DNA of 64,000 nt. It comes from Ideonella benzenivorans. Lineage in GTDB: Bacteria; Pseudomonadota; Gammaproteobacteria; Burkholderiales; Burkholderiaceae_C. The notes under the pieces are model-generated. The model was not told the DNA's origin. It ran no database searches and saw only the letters and a list, made by a program, of their open reading frames with translations. The stretch spans positions 1-64,000 of the forward strand of contig NZ_JAGWCB010000014.1 in the NCBI RefSeq assembly GCF_020387415.1, given 5' to 3'. The position numbers were made by a program, and so were the translations under genes. Position 1 is the first letter of the stretch; each line of letters begins with the position of its first letter. Positions 36,257-45,240 of this stretch are shown piece after piece.

Positions 36257-37778
36257 GGGTGCCTTCCCACAGTCCCGACATCCATTCGCCGATCATTTCC
36301 CGTGTCGCGTCCGCCGTGGGCACCGACGGGGAGAGCTTCCCCTGCGCGATGACCACCAGCCGGTCGCTGATTTCAAACAATTCGTCGAGTTCCTCGCTGA
36401 CCACCAGCAAGGCACAGCCGGCATCGCGCAGCGCCAGCAACTCGCCGCGGATCTGTGCCGCGGCGCCCACATCCACGCCCCAGGTCGGCTGCGAGACGAT
36501 CAACAGCCGGGGCTGGGCGTCGATCTCGCGCCCGACGATGAACTTCTGCAGGTTGCCGCCCGACAGCGAACGCGCCGGGGCATCTGGGCCGCCGGCCTTC
36601 ACATGGAAGCGCGCGATCAGGTCGGCGGCCATCTTGCGGGTGGCGGCCAGGTCGAGCCAGCCGCCCGGCCCCACCGCCTCCTTGCGGGTGAGCAAGGTGT
36701 TCTGGGCCAGCGACAGGGTGGGCACGGCGCCTCGCCCCAAGCGCTCCTCGGGCACGAAGTGCAGGCCCTGGGAGCGTCGCGTGGCGGGCGAGGCCGCCGC
36801 GATGTCCTGTCCGAACAGCGCGACCGAGCCGGCCGGCGCACGCCGATCTTCGCCGGACAAGGCCGCCATCAATTCCTGTTGGCCGTTGCCGGACACCCCG
36901 GCCACGCCCACGATCTCGCCCGCCCGCACGGTCAGGCCAATGTCTTTCAGGGTCACACCGAAGGGATCGAGCTGTGGCAGCGACAGCCCTTGCACCGACA
37001 GCGCCACGGCTCCGGCCTTGGACGGTCGGTGGGTCAGCGCCGGTGGTTCCGCGCCGATCATCAGCCGGGACAGGCTGGCATTGGTTTCCTGGCTGGGGTC
37101 CACCTCGCCGGTCACCTTGCCACCGCGCAACACGGTGCAGTGGTGGCACAGCGCACGGATCTCGTCGAGCTTGTGGCTGATGTAGAGGATGGAGCAGCCC
37201 TCGTCGCTGAGCTTGCGCAGCGTGACGAACAGCTTCTCGACCGCCTGCGGCGTCAGCACCGAGGTCGGTTCATCCAGAATCAACAATTGCGGGTTGGTCA
37301 GCAGCGCCCGCACGATTTCGACCCGCTGACGCTCGCCCACGCTCAGCGTGTGCACCGGTCGCAGCGGGTCCACTTCCAGCCCATAGCCGGCCGCCACCTC
37401 GCGGATGCGTTCGACCACCTCGGCCAGCGGCTGGCTCTTGTCCAGGCCCAGCCAGACGTTCTCGGCCGCGGTCAGCGTGTCGAACAGCGAGAAGTGCTGG
37501 TAGACCATGCTGATGCCCAGCGCACGCGCCTGGGCCGGGCTGGCGACCTCAACCTGCCGGCCGTTCCAGACCATCTCGCCCTCGTCCGGCTGGACCGCGC
37601 CATAGATGATCTTCATCAGCGTGGACTTTCCCGCGCCGTTCTCGCCCAGCACCGCGTGGATCTGGCCGGGCGCCACCTTCAGATGGATGTCGTCATTGGC
37701 CCGCACCGCAGGGTACTGCTTGCTGATGCCGGAGAGTTCGAGTCGGAGCATGGCTGGAAGAGGTCGGGTGGCGAGCAT
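36243..37778 (-). CDS. ABC importer 2 ATPase (double ATPase, BMP type)
   Basis: 511 residues with two ABC domains. Domain 1: GENGAGKST, LSVGERQRVEIVRAL, LLILDEP. Domain 2: GVSGNGQQEL (degenerate Walker A), LSGGNLQKFIVGREI, SQPTWGVDVGAA. ATG at 37778 is preferred over an internal ATG at 37751 because GGAGG lies five bases upstream. It follows the Tsx-like channel gene by 108 bp containing small hairpins but no T-tract, so readthrough from the sigma-54 promoter before the Tsx gene is likely. Confidence 0.9.
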   Translation of the reverse strand: MLATRPLPAMLRLELSGISKQYPAVRANDDIHLKVAPGQIHAVLGENGAGKSTLMKIIYGAVQPDEGEMVWNGRQVEVASPAQARALGISMVYQHFSLFDTLTAAENVWLGLDKSQPLAEVVERIREVAAGYGLEVDPLRPVHTLSVGERQRVEIVRALLTNPQLLILDEPTSVLTPQAVEKLFVTLRKLSDEGCSILYISHKLDEIRALCHHCTVLRGGKVTGEVDPSQETNASLSRLMIGAEPPALTHRPSKAGAVALSVQGLSLPQLDPFGVTLKDIGLTVRAGEIVGVAGVSGNGQQELMAALSGEDRRAPAGSVALFGQDIAAASPATRRSQGLHFVPEERLGRGAVPTLSLAQNTLLTRKEAVGPGGWLDLAATRKMAADLIARFHVKAGGPDAPARSLSGGNLQKFIVGREIDAQPRLLIVSQPTWGVDVGAAAQIRGELLALRDAGCALLVVSEELDELFEISDRLVVIAQGKLSPSVPTADATREMIGEWMSGLWEGTHAEA

Positions 37779-37886
37779 TTTGCCCTCCAGGCCTGCCCCT
37801 GTGTCAGGCCCCCCGTGGAGGGGGAAGGGCCGATGCGGACGCCCGCACCGGCCATGCAGCCGGGCGGATGCCCGGCTTCAGCGCGA

Positions 37887-38750
37887 TCAGAAGTGGTATT
37901 CCGCGCGGATCATCGGGGTCTTGGCGAAGGCGCCATCCCCCGCAGCACCCTTGTACGAGTTGCCGAACTTGTTCTTCCAGTACTGGTACTCGATGCCGAG
38001 CTTGAACTTCTTGGGCGTGTTCCACAGCGTGCCCACGTCGTACATCAGCTGCATGTCGATGTTGGTTTCGGGCGCGGTCTGCACACCGAACTCGTTCTTG
38101 CCCTTGGCCACGATGAAGTTGGCGAAGCCTTCGAAGGAGATCGGCAGGCCCACCGGCACCGGGATCGACCAGGCCGCCGTCAGCATCGGGTGCGCGTCAT
38201 AGCTGTAGCGCGGCGTGCTGGTGCTGCTGAATTCATTGGTCGGCGCATTGCTTTCCCACAGTTGCAGCAGGCTGACATTCAGGAAGCCCGGCACGTCGAA
38301 CATGAAGGTGGGGCCGGCCACCAGCATGCGCTTCTTCGAGTTGTAGCCGGCGTCGTCCTTGGTGTTCCAGTCAAAGCCGGCGGTGAAGCCAACGTTCTTC
38401 ACGACGCTGAAGCTCAGGTCCTTGCCGGTGACCTTGGCCAGGTCCAGCGTGTGGCGGTAGACCACATAGGCTTCCTGCGCGCCGTTGTGCGAGCCGGGCG
38501 ACGCGGGATCGTCCTTGTTCGACATCAGCAGGTCGACGTTGAAGAAGTTGGTGCCGTAGCTGTAGCCGCTGACGTGGTTCAGGTTGAAGATGTTCTTGTG
38601 GATGTCGTTCGGATTCAGCGTGTTGAACGGCTCGGCGAACTTGCTGCCGTAGCGGTAGCCAATCGAGGTATCGCTCCAGTCGGCGGCTTGCGAAGCCATC
38701 GAGACGACCGCCAGCGAGGCGGCCAGGGCGATGCGGGAAAGTGACTGCAT
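37887..38750 (-). CDS. Tsx-like outer membrane nucleoside channel
   Basis: 287 residues. Signal peptide ALAASLAVVSMASQA-A, then a 12-strand-type barrel with DWSDTSIGYRYGSKFAEPFN at the start, the nucleoside-specific channel family pattern, and a C-terminal phenylalanine (IRAEYHF) as required for barrel assembly. It would let nucleosides or bases diffuse through the outer membrane ahead of importer 2. ATG at 38750 has AGGA upstream. A sigma-54 promoter lies 84-100 bp upstream, making this the first gene of the operon. Confidence 0.82.
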   Translation of the reverse strand: MQSLSRIALAASLAVVSMASQAADWSDTSIGYRYGSKFAEPFNTLNPNDIHKNIFNLNHVSGYSYGTNFFNVDLLMSNKDDPASPGSHNGAQEAYVVYRHTLDLAKVTGKDLSFSVVKNVGFTAGFDWNTKDDAGYNSKKRMLVAGPTFMFDVPGFLNVSLLQLWESNAPTNEFSSTSTPRYSYDAHPMLTAAWSIPVPVGLPISFEGFANFIVAKGKNEFGVQTAPETNIDMQLMYDVGTLWNTPKKFKLGIEYQYWKNKFGNSYKGAAGDGAFAKTPMIRAEYHF

Positions 38751-38833
38751 GGAGTGTGTCCTATCGTCGTTGTGAATGAAGAGAGAAGGGAAGGAAGGGA
38801 AGCAGATGTTGAAATTCAACAGAAGAAACAGCG

Positions 38834-38850
38834 CGCAAATTTCGTACCAA
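38834..38850 (-). promoter_or_regulatory. sigma-54 promoter of the Tsx-importer 2 operon
   Basis: On the minus strand TTGGTACG-N4-TTGCG, with GG at 38847-38848 and GC at 38835-38836, exactly 10 bp apart. One change in the -24 box. Predicted start near 38823, about 73 bases before the Tsx ATG. It lies in the 102-bp gap directly after the guanine deaminase stop. Confidence 0.65.
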
Positions 38851-38852
38851 GT

Positions 38853-40190
38853 TCAGACTGGCTCACCGAGCGATCCAGGGCGGCGGTGACGCAGCTGGCC
38901 CGCCACATAGCTGGCCACCAGATTGCGGTCATCACCCTGGGTCATCCAGGCAAACGCACGGGCATGCAGGCTTTGCGCCGGCAGTGGCGAGACCGCCCCC
39001 CGCGCCACCGCATCCCGGTGTCGGGCCACCGGACCGACCGCCCAGTCCCACACCGCCAGGTCGGCCATGCAGCCCGCCTCCAGGCGGCCCAGCTCATGGT
39101 CCAGATGCAGCGCCTGCGCTGCGCCCAGCGTGGCGGCATGCAGGGCCGACCAGGCCGTCAGGCGAGTACCCCGCAGGGCTTGCACCTTGTAGGCCTCGGC
39201 CAGCGTGCGCAGCATCGACAGGCTGGTGCCGCCGCCAACGTCCGTGGCCATCGACACGCCGTGCCCCAGGGCACGGGCCGCTTGCCAATCGAACAGACCG
39301 CTGCCCAGGAACAGGTTGCTGGTGGGACAGAAGGCAATGTGCGCCCCGGTCTCGTGCAGCAGCGCCCGGTCGGCCTCGTCCAGCCAGATGCCGTGCGCCA
39401 ACACGGCACGCTCGTTCAACAGGCCATGGCGGTGGTAGACATCGAGGTAGCTGCGTGCCTCGGGGAACAGCTCGCGCACCCAGCGCACCTCGTCGGTGTT
39501 CTCGCCCACATGGGTCTGCATGTAGAGCCCCGCGTGGCGCTGCAGCAGCCGGCCCGCCATGGCCAGTTGCGCCGGCGTGCTGGTGATGGCAAAGCGCACC
39601 GTCACCGCGAAGGCATTGCGCCCCTGGCCATGCCAGCGGGCGATCTGCGCCTCGCAATCGCGCTCCGCCCCGGCCACGTCATCGCGCAGACCGGCCGGCG
39701 CGTGTCGGTCCATCAGCACCTTGCCGCTGATGAGGCGCATGCCGCGTTGCGCGGCCGCCTCGAACAAGGCGTCAGCCGACACTGCATGCACCGTCGGGAA
39801 CACCACCGCTGCGGTCGTGCCCTGGGCCAGCAGGGCATCCAGGAACAGCGCTGCCCCTGCATGGGCCACGGCCGGATCGGCAAAACGCTGTTCGGCCGGG
39901 AAGGTGTAGGTGTCCAACCAGTCGAGCAGCGTGGTCCCGTAGCTCGCGATCACGTCCAGCTGCGGGCAGTGCACATGGGTGTCGATGAAGCCAGGCAGGA
40001 TCAGGCGGCCGGCATGCACCTCACGCGGCCAGTCCTCGCCCGGTGCCTGGGGCTGCACCGCGACGATGCGGCCGTCTTCGATCAACAGCCAGTGGTCGGG
40101 CCGAAAGCGCACCGCCGGACTGTCCACATCGTCCAGGCCCGGCAGGCCGGTGAAATCCAGCAGGTCACCCTGCAATGCCAGCCGACTCAT
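38853..40190 (-). CDS. guaD: guanine deaminase
   Basis: 445 residues, standard for bacterial guanine deaminase. Zinc ligands and family motifs: PGFIDTHVHCPQLDVIASYG, the MQTHVGENTDEVRWVRELFP helix, AHGIWLDE, FCPTSNLFLGSG and ATDVGGGTSLSM (catalytic Asp). It converts guanine to xanthine plus ammonia, feeding the XdhABC enzyme encoded just upstream. Its ATG overlaps the LysR stop (ATGA), so regulator and deaminase are cotranscribed. Confidence 0.93.
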   Translation of the reverse strand: MSRLALQGDLLDFTGLPGLDDVDSPAVRFRPDHWLLIEDGRIVAVQPQAPGEDWPREVHAGRLILPGFIDTHVHCPQLDVIASYGTTLLDWLDTYTFPAEQRFADPAVAHAGAALFLDALLAQGTTAAVVFPTVHAVSADALFEAAAQRGMRLISGKVLMDRHAPAGLRDDVAGAERDCEAQIARWHGQGRNAFAVTVRFAITSTPAQLAMAGRLLQRHAGLYMQTHVGENTDEVRWVRELFPEARSYLDVYHRHGLLNERAVLAHGIWLDEADRALLHETGAHIAFCPTSNLFLGSGLFDWQAARALGHGVSMATDVGGGTSLSMLRTLAEAYKVQALRGTRLTAWSALHAATLGAAQALHLDHELGRLEAGCMADLAVWDWAVGPVARHRDAVARGAVSPLPAQSLHARAFAWMTQGDDRNLVASYVAGQLRHRRPGSLGEPV

Positions 40191-41191
40191 GCGGGGGTCA
40201 CCTTTCGTGGGGCAGACTCATCGTCGCGGCTGCGTGCGGGCTGGGGTTTCTCCCCCAGTGCCCGCGCCGTGTCGCGCACCTGCTCACGCAGCCAGCGCTG
40301 AGCGGCCGAAGCGTGGGTGCGGTCATGCCAAAGCTGGTAATAGGCCATGGCCGGGAAGGCCACCGGGCAGCGCACGATGCGCACCGGGAAGCGGCCCAGC
40401 TGCCGTTCGCAGAACTGGCGCCCCGTGGTCAGCACCAGCCGCGTCTGGGCCACCATCAGGGGCGCCAGGCTGAAATGGGAGCAACGCACCGCGATGCGGC
40501 GCTCCAGCCCCTGCAGGGCCAGAAAATCGTCGATCACGCCGCGGGCGCCGGGGTGCATGGGCGTGGGCGCGATGTGGTCGCTGTCCAGGTAACGGGCCGC
40601 CGTCCACTGGCGCGGGTTCTTCACCGCCGGGTGATCCTCCCCCACCAGGCAGACCACCTCGTCGGTCATCAGGCGCCCCAGGTGCAGTTCCTCGGGCGGC
40701 TGCAGCCAGTTGCCGACCACCAGGTCCACCTCGCCGGTGGCCAGCTTGCGGCGGTAGTCCGAATCGGCCGACAGCGGGTGCAACGCCACCTTCAGGCGCG
40801 GGGCCAGGGTGTGCAGGCGCGCCACCAGGTTGGGCAGGAATTGCGGGTTCAGGTAATCGGTGGCGGCGATGTTGACCTGCCCGTCGGCCTCGGCCGGCTC
40901 GAAGTCCCGACCGACCCGCGCCGGGCCGAACAAGGTGTCCGCCTCCTTCAACAAGCGCTCTGCCGGTGCCAAAAGCCCCAAAGCGGCCTCCGTCGGCACC
41001 AAACCAGTGCCAGCACGCACCAACAGGGCGTCCCCCGTCAGCACCCGCAGCCGCTTGAGCTGGGCGCTGATCTGGGGTTGCGTGCTGCCCAGGCGCAGGG
41101 CAGCCCGCGACACGCTGCGTTCAGTGAGCACGGTGTGGAGGACCTTGACGAGATGGAGGTCGATGTTGGCAAAGGAAAGCGCCGACGTCAT
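40187..41191 (-). CDS. LysR-family regulator of the guaD/xdh region
   Basis: About 334 residues. N-terminal helix-turn-helix (VSRAALRLGSTQPQISAQLK, about residues 24-43) and a LysR substrate-binding domain. ATG at 41191 gives the usual FANIDLHLVKVLHTVL opening. An ATG at 41203 adds four residues. It is divergent from xdhA with about 110 bp between them and coupled to guaD by ATGA overlap, so it probably senses a purine or urate-like metabolite and activates xdhABC and itself. Confidence 0.87.
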   Translation of the reverse strand: MTSALSFANIDLHLVKVLHTVLTERSVSRAALRLGSTQPQISAQLKRLRVLTGDALLVRAGTGLVPTEAALGLLAPAERLLKEADTLFGPARVGRDFEPAEADGQVNIAATDYLNPQFLPNLVARLHTLAPRLKVALHPLSADSDYRRKLATGEVDLVVGNWLQPPEELHLGRLMTDEVVCLVGEDHPAVKNPRQWTAARYLDSDHIAPTPMHPGARGVIDDFLALQGLERRIAVRCSHFSLAPLMVAQTRLVLTTGRQFCERQLGRFPVRIVRCPVAFPAMAYYQLWHDRTHASAAQRWLREQVRDTARALGEKPQPARSRDDESAPRKVTPA

Positions 41192-41211
41192 ACGGCACGC
41201 CATATGCAACT

Positions 41212-41284
41212 CATGGGCCAGCCCGTATTTTGGGCGGGGCAGAACCGGAGTAACTTCCCGCCCTGCCCCATGAGGCCAGCCCGG
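41212..41284. promoter_or_regulatory. repeats in the LysR-xdhA divergent promoter
   Basis: A direct repeat, CATGGGCCAGCCCG (41212-41225) and CATGAGGCCAGCCCGG (41269-41284), flanks an inverted pair GGGGCAG/CTGCCCC (41236-41242, 41263-41269). This arrangement in a divergent LysR promoter suits two-site binding. No consensus T-N11-A box was confirmed. Confidence 0.35.
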
Positions 41285-41311
41285 CTGCCCTCTTGAACAC
41301 GATTGCGAGAC

Positions 41312-42847
41312 ATGCCCGAACCTTCCCCGATCCGATTCCTCTTCCGCGGCCAGCCGGTCGCGGTGCCAGCCGACACCCCCACCCGCACCGTGCTGCAGTG
41401 GCTGCGCGAGGACCGCCAGGCCTGCGGCACCAAGGAAGGTTGCGCCGAGGGCGACTGCGGCGCCTGCACCGTGCTGGTGGCCGAACTGGCCGAACAGGTG
41501 CCCGATGGCACCCAGGCGGTGCTCAGCCACGGCCTGGCCGTGCGGCCGGTCAATGCCTGCATCCGCTTCCTGCCCACCTTGCATGGCAAGGCCTTGCTGA
41601 CGGTGGAGGATCTCGCCGGCCCCGGGCCGACCCCGACCGCCCTGCACCCCGCCCAACAGGCCTTGGTGGATTGCCACGGGGCCCAATGCGGCTTCTGCAC
41701 CCCCGGCTTCGTGATGACCCTGGCCGCGGTGCACGAAGCCCACCAGGCTCGGCAGGACCTGCACCCCGCCGCCACGCCCCCGGGGCGCGCGGCCCTGGCC
41801 GACGCCCTGTCCGGCAACCTGTGCCGCTGCACCGGCTACCGGCCCATCCTGGATGCCGCTCAGCAGATGCTGGGCCAGACCGGCCCGCGTCTGCCCTTGG
41901 CCAGCCTGCGTGATCAGCTGCTGGCCCTGCAGGCCGAACCGGCCGTCGAGATCGCCGGTCAGGTGCACCTGCCCCGCGACCTGGCCACGCTGGCCCGGCT
42001 GCGGGCCGAGCGCCCACGCGCCCGGCTGGTGGCCGGTGCCACCGATGTCGGGCTGTGGATCACCAAGCAGATGCGGGAGCTCGGTGAGCTGATCTTCCTG
42101 GGCGACGTGGCCGAACTGCGCCGCATCGAAACAGGCTCCGACGCCCTGCGCATCGGTGCGGCCGTGACGCTGGAAGACGCCTGGGCGACCCTGACCCGCC
42201 ACTGGCCGTCGCTGCACGAGATGCACCGGCGCTTTGCCGGGCCACCGGTGCGTCACGCCGGCACGCTGGTGGGCAACCTCGCCAACGGCTCGCCGATCGG
42301 CGATGGCGCGCCGGTGCTGATTGCCCTGGGCGCGCGCCTGGTGCTGCGGCACGGCGAGGCCCAGCGCACACTGCCGCTGCGGGACTTCTACCTGGACTAC
42401 ATGAAGAACGCGCTGGAACCGGGCGAGTTCGTCGAAGCAGTGGAGGTGCCGTTCCAGACGCGCGACACGGGCTGGATCACCCAGGCCCACAAGATCTCGA
42501 AACGCTCGGACTGCGACATCTCCGCGGTCAGTGCCGGCTTCGCGCTGCGCCTGGCGGGTGACACCGTGGCGGAAGCTCGCCTGGCCTACGGCGGCCTGGC
42601 CGCCACCGTCCGCCGCGCGGCCGGTGCCGAGGCGGCCCTGGTCGGCCAGCCCTGGACCGAGGCCACGCTGCGCGCCGCCCAGACGGCCCTGGCCAGCGAC
42701 TTCAACCCGCTGACCGACCTGCGCGCCAGCGCCGATTACCGCCGCCACACGGCCGCCGCCCTGCTGGAACGCCTGTGGCTGTCCACCCGGCCGGTGGACC
42801 CGGTGCCCGTTGAACAACTGCGCGTGGACCTGCGCGCCCCGGTCTGA
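41312..42847 (+). CDS. xdhA: xanthine dehydrogenase small subunit (FeS/FAD)
   Basis: 511 residues. Two 2Fe-2S clusters are visible: CGTKEGCAEGDCGACTV (plant-ferredoxin type) and CHGAQCGFCTPG with SGNLCRCTGY. An FAD-binding domain follows (LVAGATDVGLWITKQ, APVRHAGTLVGN-type GNLANGSPIGD) and a CO_deh_flav_C end. It passes electrons from the molybdenum subunit to NAD. ATG at 41312 is used. A TTG at 41303 is in frame but has no ribosome-binding advantage. The xdhB gene follows 10 bp downstream. Confidence 0.95.
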   Translation: MPEPSPIRFLFRGQPVAVPADTPTRTVLQWLREDRQACGTKEGCAEGDCGACTVLVAELAEQVPDGTQAVLSHGLAVRPVNACIRFLPTLHGKALLTVEDLAGPGPTPTALHPAQQALVDCHGAQCGFCTPGFVMTLAAVHEAHQARQDLHPAATPPGRAALADALSGNLCRCTGYRPILDAAQQMLGQTGPRLPLASLRDQLLALQAEPAVEIAGQVHLPRDLATLARLRAERPRARLVAGATDVGLWITKQMRELGELIFLGDVAELRRIETGSDALRIGAAVTLEDAWATLTRHWPSLHEMHRRFAGPPVRHAGTLVGNLANGSPIGDGAPVLIALGARLVLRHGEAQRTLPLRDFYLDYMKNALEPGEFVEAVEVPFQTRDTGWITQAHKISKRSDCDISAVSAGFALRLAGDTVAEARLAYGGLAATVRRAAGAEAALVGQPWTEATLRAAQTALASDFNPLTDLRASADYRRHTAAALLERLWLSTRPVDPVPVEQLRVDLRAPV

Positions 42848-42857
42848 AGGAGTGGCC

Positions 42858-45224
42858 ATGGACCTGAAAGACCTCCCCGCCTCTGCCCCGACCGCCGGCT
42901 CCCCGGTGGTCGGCGCTTCCCTGCCCCATGAATCGGCCCGCCTGCACGTCACCGGCAAGGCCGCCTACACCGACGACCTGCCCGAGCCCGCGGGCACCCT
43001 GCACGCGGCATTGGGCCTGTCGCCGGTGGCCCACGGCCGCATCGACGGCCTGGACCTGGCCCGCCTGAAGGCCCAGCCCGGCGTGGTGGCCGTCTTCACC
43101 GCGGCCGACATCCCGGGCGAGAACAACGTCGGCCCCATCGTGCACGACGACCCCATCCTGGCCCGGGACACGGTGGCCTACCTCGGCCAGCCCGTGTTCG
43201 CCGTCGTGGCCACCCATCGGGATGCCGCCCGCCGGGCCGCTGCCCTGGCCCGTGAGGTGCTGCAGATCACCCCGCTGCCGCCGCTGCTGGACCTGCGCGC
43301 CGCCCATGCCGCCGGCCAGCATGTGGTCCCCGCCATGCACCTGACCCGCAGCAGCCACCCCGGCGGCGTGGTGGGCGCCATCGCCGCGGCGCCGCACCGG
43401 TTGCAGGGCCGTTTCAGCCTGGGTGGCCAGGAACAGTTCTACCTGGAAGGCCAGATCAGCCTGGCCACGCCGCTGGACGACGGCGGCCTGAAGGTGAACT
43501 GCAGCACCCAGCACCCCAGCGAGATGCAGGCGATGATCGCCCACGCCCTGCAGCTGGGTGCCCACCAGGTGCAGGTCGAGTGCCGGCGCATGGGCGGCGG
43601 CTTCGGCGGCAAGGAATCGCAGTCGGCGCTGTTTGCCTGCGTGGCCGCGCTGGCCGCCCAGGCCCTGGGGCGCCCCGTCAAGCTGCGGCCGGACCGCGAC
43701 GACGACTTCCTGATCACCGGCCGCCGGCATGGCTTCGAGTTCGACTGGGAGGTCGGTTTCGACGACGCCGGCCGCGTGCTGGGCGTGGAGGTGACGATGC
43801 TGGGCCAGGCCGGCCACTCGGCCGACCTGTCGCCGCCGGTGCTGACCCGGGCCATCTGCCACTTCGACAACGCCTACTGGCTGCCCGACGTCGCCATCCA
43901 CGGCCACCTGCCCCGCACCCACACCCAGAGCAACACGGCTTTCCGTGGCTTTGGCGGGCCGCAGGGCGCGCTGGCCATCGAGATGATCATGGACGACATC
44001 GCCCGCACGCTGGGCCGGGACCCGTTCGAGGTGCGGCGCGCCAACTGGTACGGCACGCCGGAGGACGGCCGCGGCCACCATGTCACGCCCTACCGGCAGG
44101 CGGTCGAGGACAACATCATCGACCCCTTGACGCAGACCCTGGCCCAGGACGCCCGCTACGCCGAACGCCGCAGCGCCGTGCAGGCCTTCAACGCCCAGAG
44201 CCGCTGGCTAAAGAAGGGCTTGGCCCTGACGCCGGTGAAGTTCGGCATCTCGTTCAACGTGGCCCAGTTCAACCAGGCCGGCGCGCTGGTGCATGTGTAC
44301 CTGGACGGCACGGTGCTGGTGAACCACGGCGGCACCGAGATGGGCCAGGGCCTGAACACCAAGGTGGCCCAGGTGGTGGCCCATGAGCTCGGGCTACCGC
44401 TGGCGCAGGTACGGGTGACCGCCACCGACACCAGCAAGGTGGCCAACACCTCGGCCACCGCGGCCTCCACCGGCGCTGACCTGAACGGCAAGGCCGCCCA
44501 GGACGCCGCCCGCCGGGTGCGCGCCCGGCTGGCCGGCGTGTCCGCCCAGGCCTGGGGCGTGGAGCCCGAAACCGTGCGCTTCGAGGCCGGCCAGGCCTGG
44601 GGTCCGGACGGACAGCAGCTGGGCTTCACGGCCCTGGTGCAACAGGCCTACGCGGCCCGGGTGCAGCTCTGGTCGGATGGTTATTACGCCACCCCCGGCC
44701 TGCACTGGGACCGCGAGACGCTGACCGGCAAGCCCTTCTTCTACTTCGCCTACGGGGCGGCCGTGGCCGAGGTGCTGCTGGACACGCTGACCGGCGAGTG
44801 GAAGTTGCTACAGGCCGACCTGCTGCATGACGTCGGCCAGTCGCTCAACCCGGCGCTGGACATCGGCCAGGTGGAAGGCGGCTTTGTGCAGGGCATGGGC
44901 TGGCTGACCAGCGAAGAGCTGGTCTGGCACCCGCAGACTGGCAAGCTGATGACGCACGCCCCCTCCACCTACAAGATCCCGACCGCCAACGACGTGCCGG
45001 AAGCCTTCACCACCCGGCTCTACGAGAACCGCAACGTCTCCGACACCATCCACCGCAGCAAGGCGGTGGGGGAGCCGCCGCTGCTGCTGGGCTTCTCGGT
45101 CTTCCTGGCGCTGCGCGATGCGGTGGCCGCCTGCGGCGCCCCGGGCTGTCTGCCCCCGCTGCGTGCGCCCGCCACCCCGGAGGCCCTGCTGACCGCGCTG
45201 GCGGCGGTGCAGGCCACGGCCTGA
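42858..45224 (+). CDS. xdhB: xanthine dehydrogenase large subunit (molybdopterin)
   Basis: 788 residues, the usual XdhB size. Motifs include GKAAYTDDLPEPAGTLHAAL, the GGGFGGKESQS molybdopterin loop, the AFRGFGGPQGALAIE substrate/arginine segment and GEPPLLLG with the catalytic Glu in KAVGEPP. ATG at 42858 follows AAGGAG. It oxidises hypoxanthine and xanthine to urate in complex with XdhA. Maturation requires XdhC encoded next. Confidence 0.95.
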   Translation: MDLKDLPASAPTAGSPVVGASLPHESARLHVTGKAAYTDDLPEPAGTLHAALGLSPVAHGRIDGLDLARLKAQPGVVAVFTAADIPGENNVGPIVHDDPILARDTVAYLGQPVFAVVATHRDAARRAAALAREVLQITPLPPLLDLRAAHAAGQHVVPAMHLTRSSHPGGVVGAIAAAPHRLQGRFSLGGQEQFYLEGQISLATPLDDGGLKVNCSTQHPSEMQAMIAHALQLGAHQVQVECRRMGGGFGGKESQSALFACVAALAAQALGRPVKLRPDRDDDFLITGRRHGFEFDWEVGFDDAGRVLGVEVTMLGQAGHSADLSPPVLTRAICHFDNAYWLPDVAIHGHLPRTHTQSNTAFRGFGGPQGALAIEMIMDDIARTLGRDPFEVRRANWYGTPEDGRGHHVTPYRQAVEDNIIDPLTQTLAQDARYAERRSAVQAFNAQSRWLKKGLALTPVKFGISFNVAQFNQAGALVHVYLDGTVLVNHGGTEMGQGLNTKVAQVVAHELGLPLAQVRVTATDTSKVANTSATAASTGADLNGKAAQDAARRVRARLAGVSAQAWGVEPETVRFEAGQAWGPDGQQLGFTALVQQAYAARVQLWSDGYYATPGLHWDRETLTGKPFFYFAYGAAVAEVLLDTLTGEWKLLQADLLHDVGQSLNPALDIGQVEGGFVQGMGWLTSEELVWHPQTGKLMTHAPSTYKIPTANDVPEAFTTRLYENRNVSDTIHRSKAVGEPPLLLGFSVFLALRDAVAACGAPGCLPPLRAPATPEALLTALAAVQATA

Positions 45225-45240
45225 GGTCGCATCGCGCGCC

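Noticed and set aside
37837..37876. Terminator between the Tsx gene and the importer 2 ATPase gene
   Set aside because: Two GC hairpins are present, but there is no T-tract. Moreover, the Tsx gene is transcribed away from this region's upstream ATPase gene in the same direction, so the order of transcription is Tsx then ATPase and a strong terminator would split an operon.
41206..41220. Sigma-54-like TGGCCCA-N4-TTGCA upstream of the LysR gene (minus strand), with exact 10-bp spacing
   Set aside because: Its predicted start would fall within a few bases of the LysR start codon, leaving no leader. The -24 box is poorer than in the four accepted sites. It shows how often GG-N10-GC arises by chance here.
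41303..41311. TTG at 41303 as xdhA start
   Set aside because: ATG at 41312 is only three codons downstream, and no ribosome-binding sequence favours the TTG.
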